From Holdemania massiliensis (GTDB lineage: Bacteria; Bacillota_I; Bacilli_A; Erysipelotrichales; Erysipelotrichaceae), in assembly GCF_022440805.1 (NCBI RefSeq), contig NZ_JAKNTK010000001.1, positions 1,426,001-1,490,000 of the forward strand: a stretch of DNA of 64,000 nt, given 5' to 3'. Both the position numbers and the translations under genes were made by a program. Below are positions 54,503 to 63,928 of the stretch, one piece after another. Position 1 is the stretch's first letter. Each line of letters starts with the position of its first letter. Under the pieces are notes generated by a model. That model had not been told where the DNA came from. It saw only the letters and a program-made list of their open reading frames with translations, and did not search any database.

Positions 54503-54521
54503 TGTATTTATTTTAAATACA
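54503..54521. promoter_or_regulatory. Perfect palindrome, candidate ThrR operator
   Basis: TGTATTTA-TTT-TAAATACA, an 8+3+8 inverted repeat just after the expected hom start site and upstream of thrC. It could be a repressor site controlling both operons or an RNA hairpin in the hom leader. Confidence 0.5.
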
Positions 54522-54538
54522 TACAAGGGGGAATTCAT

Positions 54539-55708
54539 TTGAAAATCGCAATGCTCGGCTGGGGAACTGTTGCCCGCAGCCTGATGGATCAGCTTAAGCA
54601 GCATCCGGATGATGCGATCCAGACCGCAGCCATTCTGATTCGTAAGCCGCATCCGCGGGCCTGTCCGGAAATGACGTATGATTATGCTGTGATCCTGGAA
54701 AATCCGGAAATTGACGTCGTAGTGGAAATGATTCCGGGAGCTGAGGCGGCATGGAACTATTGCAGTCAGGCCATGCAGGCCGGAAAATCCGTTGTGACCT
54801 CCAACAAGGCGATGGTCTCAGCTTATTTTTCGCAGTTGTTAGCTTTGGCTGAAAAGCACAAAGTTCAGTTTCGCTATGATGCCTGTGTTGCCGGAGGCAT
54901 CCCCTGGCTGCGCACGCTTACAGCTTTGAAGCAAACTGATCCGTTGCTTTCGATCGAAGGCATCTTTAACGGGACAACCAATTATATTCTTGACCACATG
55001 GAGCGGGATCGGCTGTCGCTGGCGGAGGGGATTGCCCAGGCGCAGCAGCTCGGGTATGCAGAAGCGGATCCAAGCGCAGATTTGGAAGGAGAAGATCTGG
55101 CGCGCAAGCTGATGATCAGCGCCGGCTGTGCCTTCGGCGTGCTGCTGCATCGGGATCAGTTTGCGGTGCAGGGGCTGCAGGGATTGTGCGCGCAGGATAT
55201 TGAGGCCTTTCTGGCTAAAGATAAACGCTGCCGGCTGATCTCTACGTTAAAGCAAGGATCCTCAGGCATGCAGGCAGGGATTGAGCCGGTGCTGCTGCCT
55301 TTCAACGCCCCGTTGGCACAGATTCGCGATAATCTGAATGCCGGGGTTCTGCGCACCGTCAATCTGGGCGAATTGACTTTGATCGGACAGGGGGCAGGAG
55401 GTCCGCCGACCGCTCACGCCGTGCTGACCGACCTGTTGGAGATTCTGAATGATCATCCGGTTTCACCGCTGACGCTGCAGGAAACCAATCTTTGCGAAAA
55501 TCCGGAGGCTGTTCGATATTATATCGGAACCCAAGCCGAAACCGCCGGCTTGTTTGCCGAGCTGACCCAGGAAATCCGCCGCAGCGGAGGGCGGACGCAG
55601 CTGTGGACGGTTCCGACAGCGAACAATAGGCTAAAAGCGCTGATCGCGCAGGCCCGCGCCCAGGATCCGCAGCTGTTTGCTGCTCGGATCGAGGAGGAAG
55701 CAAGATGA
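54539..55708 (+). CDS. hom: Homoserine dehydrogenase
   Basis: 389 aa. Reduces aspartate semialdehyde to homoserine. IAMLGWGTVARSLM is the NAD(P)-binding loop; GIFNGTTNYIL and AQQLGYAEADPSADLEGEDLARK carry the catalytic Lys/Asp/Glu. The C-terminal extension (~60 residues) is too short for a full ACT domain, so Thr feedback on the enzyme may be weak or absent. TTG start: AAGGGGG lies 7 bases before it, and no ATG is better placed. Overlaps the aspartokinase gene by 4 bases. Confidence 0.95.
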   Translation: MKIAMLGWGTVARSLMDQLKQHPDDAIQTAAILIRKPHPRACPEMTYDYAVILENPEIDVVVEMIPGAEAAWNYCSQAMQAGKSVVTSNKAMVSAYFSQLLALAEKHKVQFRYDACVAGGIPWLRTLTALKQTDPLLSIEGIFNGTTNYILDHMERDRLSLAEGIAQAQQLGYAEADPSADLEGEDLARKLMISAGCAFGVLLHRDQFAVQGLQGLCAQDIEAFLAKDKRCRLISTLKQGSSGMQAGIEPVLLPFNAPLAQIRDNLNAGVLRTVNLGELTLIGQGAGGPPTAHAVLTDLLEILNDHPVSPLTLQETNLCENPEAVRYYIGTQAETAGLFAELTQEIRRSGGRTQLWTVPTANNRLKALIAQARAQDPQLFAARIEEEAR

Positions 55709-57042
55709 TCGTTGCAAAATTTGGAGGTTCTTCCCTGGCCGATGCCCAGCAGTTTAAAAAGGTCAAAGCCATTGTGGAAACGGATCCGGAGCGTCAGATT
55801 GTTGTCTGCAGCGCGGCGGGCCGGCGATGGAAAAAGGATAATAAAATCACGGATCTGCTTTATTTGTGTCATGCCCATCTGCAGTATTCGGTTTCCTGCG
55901 ATCCGCTCTTTGAATTAATTCGCCAGCGGTTTTATGAAATCCGTGATGAATTGCAAGTAACTGTGGATCTGGAGCAGCCTTTAGCTGAGCTCAGGGAGAA
56001 GATGCGTCAGGGCATCAGTCAGGATGAGCTGGTATCACGTGGGGAATGGCTGACGTCCAAGCTGATGGCTGCTTATCTGGGCTGGCCGTTTGTCGATGCG
56101 GCCGAGGTGATCCGGTTTGGCTATGACGGCAAGATTGATCACAACCTCACCCGTCAGCTGATCCAGGCGCAGATCCAGCAAACGGAAAAGTTTGTCATTC
56201 CCGGCTTTTACGGGGCTTTGCCCAATGGCAAAATCAAGGTTATGGCACGCGGCGGTTCGGATATCACCGGCAGTCTTTTAGCCTCAGCGCTGTCTGCTCG
56301 GCTGTATGAAAACTGGACGGATGTCAGCGGAATTCTGATGGCGGATCCGCGGATTATCGAACATCCGGTTCAGATTGAGCGAATTACCTACAGTGAACTT
56401 CGCGAATTATCCTATATGGGAGCCAATGTGCTGCATGAGGATGCGATCTATCCGGTGAAGGACGCGAACATTCCAATCGTGATCCGCAATACGAATCAGC
56501 CGGAAAATCCCGGCACGCAGATCGTCGATCACGTCGATCCACAACAGGAGGATCGCTCCCGTTTTGTCACCGGCATCGCCGGGAAAAAAGACTTCACTGT
56601 CATCACGATGTACCGTCACAATGCGTCCAATGAAGTCGGCTTGCTGAAGCGGGCGCTGGAAGTGCTGGAAAAGTATCGGATCAGCGTTGAGCATGTTCCT
56701 TCAGGGATCGATAATTTCTCAATCGTTGTTTCCAGTGCGGCAGTGGCCGATAGTTTGTATGAAATCGCAGCTCAGCTGAAGCAGGTATGTGAATGCGATG
56801 ATATCAAGGTTGTAAGCAATCTAAGTCTGATCGCGGTCGTGGGACGCAATATGGCGCTGCAGTGCGGAATTTCCGGTCAGCTGTTTCAAACGCTGGGCGC
56901 TCATCAGATCAACATTCGGATGATTGCACAGGGTTCGGATGAAATCAACATCATCGTCGGCGTGGAAAATGAAGACTTTGACCGCGCGATCCAGGTTCTG
57001 TATGCGGCGTTTGCGCCGAAGCGAGGGAGGAAGCAGGAATGA
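55705..57042 (+). CDS. Aspartate kinase
   Basis: 445 aa monofunctional aspartokinase, the first step toward Thr, Met and Lys. KFGGSSLA at the N-terminus, VSRGEWLTSKLMA and MARGGSDITGSLLA are the substrate and ATP motifs. Two ACT domains follow (about 290-360 and 365-440), likely the feedback site. Grouping with hom and asd suggests threonine-pathway use. ATGA overlaps join it to both neighbours. Confidence 0.96.
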   Translation: MIVAKFGGSSLADAQQFKKVKAIVETDPERQIVVCSAAGRRWKKDNKITDLLYLCHAHLQYSVSCDPLFELIRQRFYEIRDELQVTVDLEQPLAELREKMRQGISQDELVSRGEWLTSKLMAAYLGWPFVDAAEVIRFGYDGKIDHNLTRQLIQAQIQQTEKFVIPGFYGALPNGKIKVMARGGSDITGSLLASALSARLYENWTDVSGILMADPRIIEHPVQIERITYSELRELSYMGANVLHEDAIYPVKDANIPIVIRNTNQPENPGTQIVDHVDPQQEDRSRFVTGIAGKKDFTVITMYRHNASNEVGLLKRALEVLEKYRISVEHVPSGIDNFSIVVSSAAVADSLYEIAAQLKQVCECDDIKVVSNLSLIAVVGRNMALQCGISGQLFQTLGAHQINIRMIAQGSDEINIIVGVENEDFDRAIQVLYAAFAPKRGRKQE

Positions 57043-58049
57043 AAGCATGTCGAATAGCGATCTTGGGAGCCACGGGTGCGGTTGGCCGCACAATGCTTCA
57101 GGTCTTGGAAGAACAAACGGATTGGGAAATCGGTGAAGTCCGGCTGTTGGCCAGTCCGCGCAGCGCGGGTCAGACGCTGTTGTTTAAAGGTCAGCCGCTG
57201 ACCCTTGAAGCGGTAACAGAAACAAGCTTTGAGGGAATGGATGTCGTGTTGGGCGCGGTCGAGAATGATCTGGCCAAACGCTGGGCGCCTTGGATCGTGA
57301 AAGCCGGCGCTGTGTTTGTCGACAACAGCAGTGCGTTCCGCTTGGATCCTGAAGTGCCGTTAGTCATTCCGCAGATCAATCCGCAGGATATTCAAAGACA
57401 TCAGGGGATTATAGCCAACCCCAACTGTGCGACGATTCTGGCTTTGATGGCCGTGGCTCCAATTTATCGGCGGTCCCGGATCACACGGATGATGGTCTCG
57501 ACCTACCAAGCTGTTTCCGGAGCCGGAGCGGCAGGGCTGGCTGAACTAAAGCGGCAGATCACGGAACTCGAAGCCGGGAAAGCCGCAACCGTCGAAACGT
57601 TTCCAGCGCAGATCGCGTATAATCTCATCCCGCAGATCGGCGGATTTAACGAAGCGGGTTACAGCTCGGAGGAAATGAAGCTGAATGATGAAGGTCAGAA
57701 AATCCTTCATGATCCAGAATTGCGCGTCAGCTGTACCTGCGTGCGGGTTCCGGTGCTGCGGTGTCATTCCGAATCGATTTACCTGGAAACTGAAGCCTTC
57801 CTCAGTCTTGATGAAGTACGTCAGGCCCTGGAAGAAGCCGAAGGGGTTGTGCTTAACGAACAGCCTTATCCGACTCCGCTGCGCTGTACGGATCAGGATT
57901 TAGTCGAAGTCGGCCGGCTGCGCAGGGATTTGACTTGTGAAAAGGGAATCGCCTTGTGGTGCTGCGGCGATCAGCTGCGCAAGGGTGCCGCGACCAACGC
58001 GGTCGAAATTGTCCGTGAATGGTGGAAATCCGTTCAGTCTTCCAACTGA
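57039..58049 (+). CDS. asd: Aspartate-semialdehyde dehydrogenase
   Basis: 336 aa. Reduces aspartyl phosphate to aspartate semialdehyde. ILGATGAVGRTML binds NADP, and the catalytic Cys is in ANPNCATI; VSTYQAVSGAGAAG follows. Last of hom-ask-asd, overlapping ask by 4 bases. A strong terminator follows 66 bases after the stop. Confidence 0.97.
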   Translation: MKACRIAILGATGAVGRTMLQVLEEQTDWEIGEVRLLASPRSAGQTLLFKGQPLTLEAVTETSFEGMDVVLGAVENDLAKRWAPWIVKAGAVFVDNSSAFRLDPEVPLVIPQINPQDIQRHQGIIANPNCATILALMAVAPIYRRSRITRMMVSTYQAVSGAGAAGLAELKRQITELEAGKAATVETFPAQIAYNLIPQIGGFNEAGYSSEEMKLNDEGQKILHDPELRVSCTCVRVPVLRCHSESIYLETEAFLSLDEVRQALEEAEGVVLNEQPYPTPLRCTDQDLVEVGRLRRDLTCEKGIALWCCGDQLRKGAATNAVEIVREWWKSVQSSN

Positions 58050-58114
58050 CTGTCCGGTCAATGCGGGTGGAAATTTCAGATCCTCCAAAAGACAAAGATA
58101 ACCGTAATTCTAAC

Positions 58115-58152
58115 AAAAAAAGTCCTGGGGTAAGCACCCAGGGCTTTTTACG
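58115..58152 (+). terminator. hom-ask-asd operon terminator
   Basis: AAAAAGTCCTGGG - loop - CCCAGGGCTTTTT. Confidence 0.85.
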
Positions 58153-58220
58153 AACAGACGGACAGATCGGGAGGACTGCTTATGGATTCAGTCAGATCCA
58201 TCCTCTGTTTCGGAATAAGT

Positions 58221-58880
58221 TTATTGATTGGAAGTCCGGTCCAAACAATCCCAATCCAGTCCGGCCAGCTTCAGAACATCGCTGACCTGATACAGCGTCC
58301 AGGTCGGCTGCGTGGAGGGACGATCGCTTCGGCCCCAAACAGCCAGAGCACTGTCACAGCCGGCATGATGGGCACATTGCAGATCGTAATCCGCATCTCC
58401 GATATAAATCGTTTCTGCGGCTTCAGCCCCGCTGCGTTTCAGATACATCCGCATCGGCTCGCCATCCGGTTTATGCTTCTGCGTATCATCGGCAGTGATG
58501 ATGACATCAAAATACGGCTGCAGGCCTAACACCTGAAAATCCTGGGCCAGCTCAATTTGGGTTTTGGAAGTGATGACGCCGCAGGCAACGCGATGCTTCC
58601 GCAGCGTTTGAAGCAGCGGCACAATTCCGTCAAAGATCGTCACTTCCTGAAGATATTCGATATACTTCGCATCCCATTGCCGCAGCACTTGTTCAGGATG
58701 ATCCAGATCGAAACGCACTAACGCATCCTTCCCGGGAATGCCCAGGGCAAACCGAAGCTGCTCAACTGACCGCGCAATTCCATGCTGCTGCAAGGCCCAT
58801 TGCAGGGAATGCAGCACCGCCATTTCCGTATTCAGCAGCGTGCCGTCAATATCAAAGACCAAATGGGTGTAGGTTTTCAT
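58221..58880 (-). CDS. HAD-family hydrolase (phosphoglycolate-phosphatase-like)
   Basis: 219 aa. HAD motifs in order: FDIDGTLLNTE (nucleophile Asp), GVITSKTQ (Ser/Thr), KPDGEPM (Lys) and IGDADYDLQCA (acidic pair). A helical cap follows motif I, as in subclass I enzymes acting on small sugar phosphates or other phosphomonoesters. Its start overlaps the ROK-like gene's stop (ATGA), so the regulator and phosphatase are one unit; substrate unknown. Confidence 0.9.
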   Translation of the reverse strand: MKTYTHLVFDIDGTLLNTEMAVLHSLQWALQQHGIARSVEQLRFALGIPGKDALVRFDLDHPEQVLRQWDAKYIEYLQEVTIFDGIVPLLQTLRKHRVACGVITSKTQIELAQDFQVLGLQPYFDVIITADDTQKHKPDGEPMRMYLKRSGAEAAETIYIGDADYDLQCAHHAGCDSALAVWGRSDRPSTQPTWTLYQVSDVLKLAGLDWDCLDRTSNQ

Positions 58881-59872
58881 AACGAGCTCTCCATGGTGTT
58901 CATCAGCTGCATGGCTCTGCGGCTCAGGCCGATCTCATAATCTGCCCGGAAATCATCGGAAAGCAGTAAGACCGGCGGCTGGACACCGGTAAAACAGGTG
59001 TTTAACTGGGTCTGAATTTCATCGAAATGCTGGATAAAAAACGGATGCGTATAAAGCTGAATGAAATCCGGATCGGTAATAATCGCATAGGTCAGAATGC
59101 AGTGCAGGATCGCCTTCGGCAAAGTTTCCGGCCAGGCGTTCATGTTCAAGCCTTCCTTGCGGATCCAGGGCAGCAGTTCAATTTCACCGGCAACCTGATG
59201 CGCGCCCTTGAGCGTTTTTCCGCCGATAACAAAGCTTGAGCCGAAACCGCAGCTGCCCAAATAGAAACTGATCAGCGTCGTCTGATCGTTCATCCGGCAG
59301 CGCTGCCAGCAGCCTTCCGCCGAAATCCACATGTCGTTGCCTAAGGAACCCTTTAAGCCGCTGACACACTCCAGCTCTTTTAACAGATTAACACCCTTGA
59401 GCTGCGGATATTCAAAGCTCTGCTGAACGGTTTCGCCGTTGGTGTTGGCGGCGATGCCCAAACAGAAGCAGCACAGCGAGGGTTCCTGACGGCGGGCCTG
59501 CAGAAGCAGACCGGCGAGGGTATCAAACAGATCCAAATCGGATTCGATTTCAATTCTTCCCTGGTTTTTCGTCATCCCCAGACTGTCCAGAACAAACCAA
59601 TCTAGCCGCTGTCCTTCCAGAATCAGGGCAATCGCATTGCGAAAATCGGAATTGTATTGATAAATCCGGCTGCATCGGCCGCCGGAGGAATTCCGCATGC
59701 CGACAATCTGCAGCTGGTGTGAATTGACCATCTCATCAATGATTTTGCCAACCGTTGGAAAGCTCAATCCGGTTTTTTCAGCCAGTTCGGTCTTGCTGAA
59801 AGGCTCTCCCACCAGAAAAGCATTCCGAATTTTCTGCAGATTGAGCTGTTTAAGCGTTGCGGCATCAGCCAT
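58877..59872 (-). CDS. ROK/NagC-like transcriptional regulator with degenerate kinase motifs
   Basis: 331 aa. N-terminal winged helix (IRNAFLVGEPFSKTELAEKT, then GLSFPTVGKIIDEM) as in XylR/NagC repressors. The rest follows the ROK fold, but the DxGxT phosphate loop and the CxCGxxGC zinc site are not recognisable; only GAHQVAGEIELLPW resembles the usual AGEIGH segment. It probably binds a sugar or phosphosugar as effector. AAAGGAGG precedes the ATG. Operon with the HAD phosphatase. Confidence 0.83.
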   Translation of the reverse strand: MADAATLKQLNLQKIRNAFLVGEPFSKTELAEKTGLSFPTVGKIIDEMVNSHQLQIVGMRNSSGGRCSRIYQYNSDFRNAIALILEGQRLDWFVLDSLGMTKNQGRIEIESDLDLFDTLAGLLLQARRQEPSLCCFCLGIAANTNGETVQQSFEYPQLKGVNLLKELECVSGLKGSLGNDMWISAEGCWQRCRMNDQTTLISFYLGSCGFGSSFVIGGKTLKGAHQVAGEIELLPWIRKEGLNMNAWPETLPKAILHCILTYAIITDPDFIQLYTHPFFIQHFDEIQTQLNTCFTGVQPPVLLLSDDFRADYEIGLSRRAMQLMNTMESSL

Positions 59873-60110
59873 AAGTGCGCCTCCTTTAAATTTAAAATAC
59901 TTTTTAAAACTGATTTAATAATAAAACGAAGATCGTGTTTTGTCAAGGGCAGCCATCCAATCATGTCTGGCTTCCGTTGACGGATCCTCATTGAAAGCGC
60001 CGTTTCTGTGCCTGCAGCCTGAATCTAGCCAACTGCTCACAGCCTGCCTTTATTTTTAACTTCTCTTTTACCAAGGGTCTGCTACAATAAAGATAAGAGG
60101 TGAGTCGAAA

Positions 60111-60851
60111 ATGTTGGAAGAACATGAATTCTATCTGCGCCAGATCCGCCTTCATGAAGACGCAAAGGATCATCCTGCAGAATATCCGCTGACGATTCCG
60201 CTTTTCAAACACTTTCAGGCCCTGACGCTCCATCAGCCTTTAACGTTTATCACCGGGGATAACGGTACAGGGAAGTCCACGTTAATCGAAGCGATTGCGG
60301 TCGGAATGGGCTTTAATCCCGAAGGAGGAACGCGCAATTTCCAGTTTGCCACGCGGGAAACACATTCCTCTCTGCATGAAGCGCTGACGCTGGTCAAAGG
60401 TGTCCGGCATTGTCGGGATGGTTTTTTCTTCCGGGCGGAAAGCTTTTACAATGTAGCCTCTGAAATTGAGAACATCGCCGCTGAGGACAGCCGTATGCTC
60501 AACAGCTACGGCGGAGTTTCACTGCATAAAATGTCCCATGGTGAAAGCTATCTGACGTTGCTGCGCAGCCGGCTGTTCGGCCGCGGCTTTTATATTTTCG
60601 ACGAACCGGAATCGGCGCTCTCGCCGACGGGTCAATTTGCAATGCTGGCGATAATGAATGATCTGATTCAGGAAGATTCTCAGCTGGTCATCGCCACGCA
60701 TTCGCCGATCCTGCTGGCCTGTCCGCATGCCGAGATTCTGGAAATCCAGGATGATGAGCTGGTAGCAGTGAGCTATGATCAGTCGCAGACCGTTAATTTA
60801 TACCGCCGGTTTCTGAATAACCCCAACATGATCCGGCAGATTCTGGAATAA
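60111..60851 (+). CDS. AAA/ABC-type ATPase
   Basis: 246 aa single ABC-ATPase-like domain with no membrane partner gene nearby. Walker A ITGDNGTGKSTLIEAIA, signature-like MSHGESYL, Walker B YIFDEPESALS, then VIATHSPILL with the switch His. This matches the stand-alone AAA_21/AAA_15 group rather than a transporter subunit. AGAGGTGAG precedes the ATG. Single gene; function unknown. Confidence 0.87.
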   Translation: MLEEHEFYLRQIRLHEDAKDHPAEYPLTIPLFKHFQALTLHQPLTFITGDNGTGKSTLIEAIAVGMGFNPEGGTRNFQFATRETHSSLHEALTLVKGVRHCRDGFFFRAESFYNVASEIENIAAEDSRMLNSYGGVSLHKMSHGESYLTLLRSRLFGRGFYIFDEPESALSPTGQFAMLAIMNDLIQEDSQLVIATHSPILLACPHAEILEIQDDELVAVSYDQSQTVNLYRRFLNNPNMIRQILE

Positions 60852-60908
60852 GCTGTCAAAAAGCATTTCAGCAGGGAATTCATGATCATCCCCGATGGTT
60901 CATGCCAA

Positions 60909-60931
60909 TAAAAAACGGACATGCTGTCCGG
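60909..60931 (-). terminator. LysR gene terminator
   Basis: On the minus strand CGGAC-AGCAT-GTCCG then T6. Confidence 0.8.
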
Positions 60932-60937
60932 ATTGAG

Positions 60938-61852
60938 TTAAACAGAAATGGAAGAGGGAAGCGCAGAAGCTTCAAGCACCTGAGCGCAGGTCTGGAAATA
61001 ACCGATCAGCGTTTTTTCCGCTTCGGTCAGCTTATGGTTTTTTAACCAAGAAACACCGTAGCTCCAAACCTGATCGGCAAATGGAACGCTGGTAAAAACT
61101 TCCGAGGCCGGCAGCCGGGTTTCATGTTCGACGGTCAGCGCTATCCCATGATTATCGCAGACAAACTGTCGGAGCAGCTCCATTTCGGAAGTTGTCAGCA
61201 CGACATTGGGACGAAATCCCAGGCGGCGGCAGCCCTGAATTAAAAAGGCATAAGATTTAAATTCCTTGCCCACCATCATGAGTCTTTGATCCCGCAGATC
61301 GTGGAATGTGATCTGAGCTCTATGGGATAAGGGATTTTGGCGGTTAATCCAGAAATGAAACGGTTCGCTGAACAGGGGCTGGGTATGAAAATGAGCCTGA
61401 TCAAAAGGCGCTACGGTGACGGCGAGATCCAGCTGTTTTTCAAGCAGCTTCTGTTCACAGCGCAGATCCGGCAAGTCCTCATGAAGAATCTCGATGTGCG
61501 GATGATGCTGCCGGAATTCGACAAGGGTATTGATGCCCAGGGAACCGATTGTACCATAGGAAAAGCCGATCCGCAGCTGATTGGTTTTTGGCCGGGTGAG
61601 ATCTTCCAGTTTTTCCAACGTATCGTTATACTCCTCCAGCGTCCGCACGGCAAATTCATATAAACATTCACCCGCCGGCGTCAGCTGACGGCCACTGTCC
61701 GTTTTGACAAACAGCGGTGTTTTTAATTCCTGTTCCAAAAGCCGGATGGCTTTGTGCAGACCCTGCGGTGAAATATAGGCAGCCTTAGCCGCTTTAGCGA
61801 AAGAAGCCTGCCGGCACACTTCAACAAAATAGCTCAAAGTTCGAAAATCCAT
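60938..61852 (-). CDS. LysR-family transcriptional regulator
   Basis: 304 aa. N-terminal HTH (LSYFVEVCRQASFAKAAKAA, then YISPQGLHKAIRLLEQEL) and a periplasmic-binding-like effector domain. Divergent from the flavoprotein reductase gene across about 175 bases, the standard arrangement for a LysR activator and its target. The co-inducer is probably the reductase substrate (inference). No T-N11-A box was assigned with confidence. Confidence 0.93.
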   Translation of the reverse strand: MDFRTLSYFVEVCRQASFAKAAKAAYISPQGLHKAIRLLEQELKTPLFVKTDSGRQLTPAGECLYEFAVRTLEEYNDTLEKLEDLTRPKTNQLRIGFSYGTIGSLGINTLVEFRQHHPHIEILHEDLPDLRCEQKLLEKQLDLAVTVAPFDQAHFHTQPLFSEPFHFWINRQNPLSHRAQITFHDLRDQRLMMVGKEFKSYAFLIQGCRRLGFRPNVVLTTSEMELLRQFVCDNHGIALTVEHETRLPASEVFTSVPFADQVWSYGVSWLKNHKLTEAEKTLIGYFQTCAQVLEASALPSSISV

Positions 61853-62027
61853 AATTCAATCCCCCGCTTGATCATTTCAGCCTGTTTTCATTTGTGCCTA
61901 TTATAGCATAGATTGTGAAAATAAAAACACAGTGGAAACTCTTGGTTGAAAAAAGATCAAATAAGAGATGATTGGCGAATCTGAAAAGGCTTGTGATAAT
62001 GGAATCACAAGAGGAGGAAATGAAGTC

Positions 62028-63752
62028 ATGAATCAAAACCACAAAATAACCAGCGGCATTTCACGCCGGGATTTCCTGAAAGGAGCTGCTGCCAGTGCTG
62101 TCGGCTTTGCCGCCGCAGGACTTTTGACTGGATGTGAAAGTCAGACCGCACCGTCCGCTTCGCCTTGTCCTGAGGCCATAGCCCCAACGACGCAGTTTGC
62201 CTGGGAAACGGCGCCGGATCCGATCCCGGACGATCAGATTAAAGCGACAGTAGAAAGTGATATCGTTGTTGTCGGCGGGGGATTCAGCGGGTTGTGCTGC
62301 GCCCTGTCTGCTCGTGAAGCCGGAGCAGAGGTTGTTCTAATTGAACGGATGCGTCAGGTCATCGGCCGCGGCGGTTCTATTTTCGCGATCAATTCTAAGC
62401 TGACCCGGGAAAAGGGATATGCGCTGAGCGAGGAAGAAATCAGCAAGATTTATAAGCGCATGATGGGCTACCATTCATACCGTATTGACGGCAGCAAGTG
62501 GATGCTGCACGCCAAGCGCAGCGGTGAGGCGATGGACTGGCTGATCGATCACATGACCTCAGCGAGCCAGGTCGGAGGACATGATCTGACACCGGTTATG
62601 GAGCACTGGTATTCGGATCCGGAAGATGTCAACGGAGAATTCCCGGGAACGCATGAATTTTTAGGCGGACCCAATGGCAAAGGACCGGATGATAACCCGC
62701 AGCAGGACGTCTGCGACAACATGGCCGCCTACTGCGCTCAGGCCGGGGTGGATATGCGCTATGAAAACGCCGCAAAGCAGCTGGTCAAAGAAAAGGGGCG
62801 GGTCATCGGCGTGATCTGCACCAATGCGGACAATGAATACGTGAAGTATATCGCACGCAAAGGCGTCGTCATGGCGACTGGGGATTTTGGTGCGGATGCA
62901 GAAATGCTGGAAAAATATATTCCGTGGGCGCTGCAGGCTGGACGGGGCGGAATCTGGGAAGGCTCCGGACATAAAATGAGTTATTGGGCAGGGGCTGCCG
63001 TGGATAAAAGTGAAACGCCGACGCCGATGATTTTCTGTTTCCAATGGCGCAGCATCACCCGTCAGGTTCGGGCTTTCCAGGGTCTGATGGTCAACAGCGA
63101 CGGTGTCCGCTACACCAACGAGGACAACGTAATCTCCCACGGCGGATTATCCTTGATGCATGAAAAGGGACATCATGCCTATGCGATTTGGGATCGTGCC
63201 TATGCCTCTGAACCGCAGTGGCAGAACCATCGTTATGTCGACGGGCCGAAGGTTTTTGAAAATGAACAGGAAGTCATCGAGTATTGGGATGAAATCGTTG
63301 CCAGCTCCGGCACGATTGAAATGAACGGCTCCGGTTCCATCGACGTGAAAATGGTCAAAGCCGACACGCTGGAGGAACTGGTGGAGAAGCTGGGATTGCC
63401 GAAAGAAACCACACTTGCGACAATCGAACGCTATAACGGATACTGCGAGCAGGGCGTAGACGAAGAATTCTACAAACGGAAGGAACTGCTGCTGCCGATC
63501 AAAACCGGACCTTTCTACGGCATCCAATGTACGCCATGGTTTTTATCCACGGTAGGAGGAATCCGCTGCAACGATCACATGCAGGTCATGAACGCCGAAA
63601 ATGAAGTGATCGAAGGCTTATACTGCGTCGGCTCAATGGTCGGCGATATGTACTGCAACTGTTATTCCACGCATTTCCCTGGCCATAATCTGGGTGCAAC
63701 CTGTCTGACCTTTGGCTATCTGACAGGCAAATATCTAGCTGAAGAGGCCTGA
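62028..63752 (+). CDS. Tat-exported lipoprotein FAD-dependent reductase (fumarate reductase/flavocytochrome-like)
   Basis: 574 aa. N-terminus carries twin-arginine SRRDFLKGAAAS, a hydrophobic stretch and lipobox LLTGC, so it is folded, exported by Tat and probably lipid-anchored outside. Then the FAD site IVVVGGGFSGLCCALSAREA (start of a Rossmann fold) and a C-terminal GHNLGATCLTFGYLTG. No FMN-binding or haem domain is fused, unlike many surface reductases of gut anaerobes. It likely reduces an external organic acceptor such as an enoate. The electron donor is not encoded nearby. GAGGAGG precedes ATG 62028 at 10 bases. Confidence 0.9.
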   Translation: MNQNHKITSGISRRDFLKGAAASAVGFAAAGLLTGCESQTAPSASPCPEAIAPTTQFAWETAPDPIPDDQIKATVESDIVVVGGGFSGLCCALSAREAGAEVVLIERMRQVIGRGGSIFAINSKLTREKGYALSEEEISKIYKRMMGYHSYRIDGSKWMLHAKRSGEAMDWLIDHMTSASQVGGHDLTPVMEHWYSDPEDVNGEFPGTHEFLGGPNGKGPDDNPQQDVCDNMAAYCAQAGVDMRYENAAKQLVKEKGRVIGVICTNADNEYVKYIARKGVVMATGDFGADAEMLEKYIPWALQAGRGGIWEGSGHKMSYWAGAAVDKSETPTPMIFCFQWRSITRQVRAFQGLMVNSDGVRYTNEDNVISHGGLSLMHEKGHHAYAIWDRAYASEPQWQNHRYVDGPKVFENEQEVIEYWDEIVASSGTIEMNGSGSIDVKMVKADTLEELVEKLGLPKETTLATIERYNGYCEQGVDEEFYKRKELLLPIKTGPFYGIQCTPWFLSTVGGIRCNDHMQVMNAENEVIEGLYCVGSMVGDMYCNCYSTHFPGHNLGATCLTFGYLTGKYLAEEA

Positions 63753-63813
63753 TTGACAAGCGTTAGACTTTCATCATTCTATTGAGAACAGAACAAGCAA
63801 CCCAAGCTCATCC

Positions 63814-63843
63814 GCAGCGCTGATTTTTAGGCGCTGCTTTTTG
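63814..63843 (+). terminator. Terminator of the flavoprotein gene
   Basis: GCAGCGC - TGATTTTTAG - GCGCTGC then T5. Confidence 0.85.
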
Positions 63844-63866
63844 TTAAAATTTCCTGTTTCAGCGCC

Positions 63867-63897
63867 TTGACTTTGCCCTAAGGACAAGGTGTATCCT
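63867..63897 (+). promoter_or_regulatory. MerR-type promoter with 19-base spacer
   Basis: TTGACT (63867-63872), 19 bases, TATCCT (63892-63897). The spacer holds the near-perfect dyad TTGCCCT-A-AGGACAA. An over-long spacer with a dyad is the hallmark of MerR-activated promoters, here directly ahead of a merR-like gene. Confidence 0.8.
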
Positions 63898-63928
63898 GAA
63901 TTCAGAGATCTTGAAAGGAGGAAAAGTG

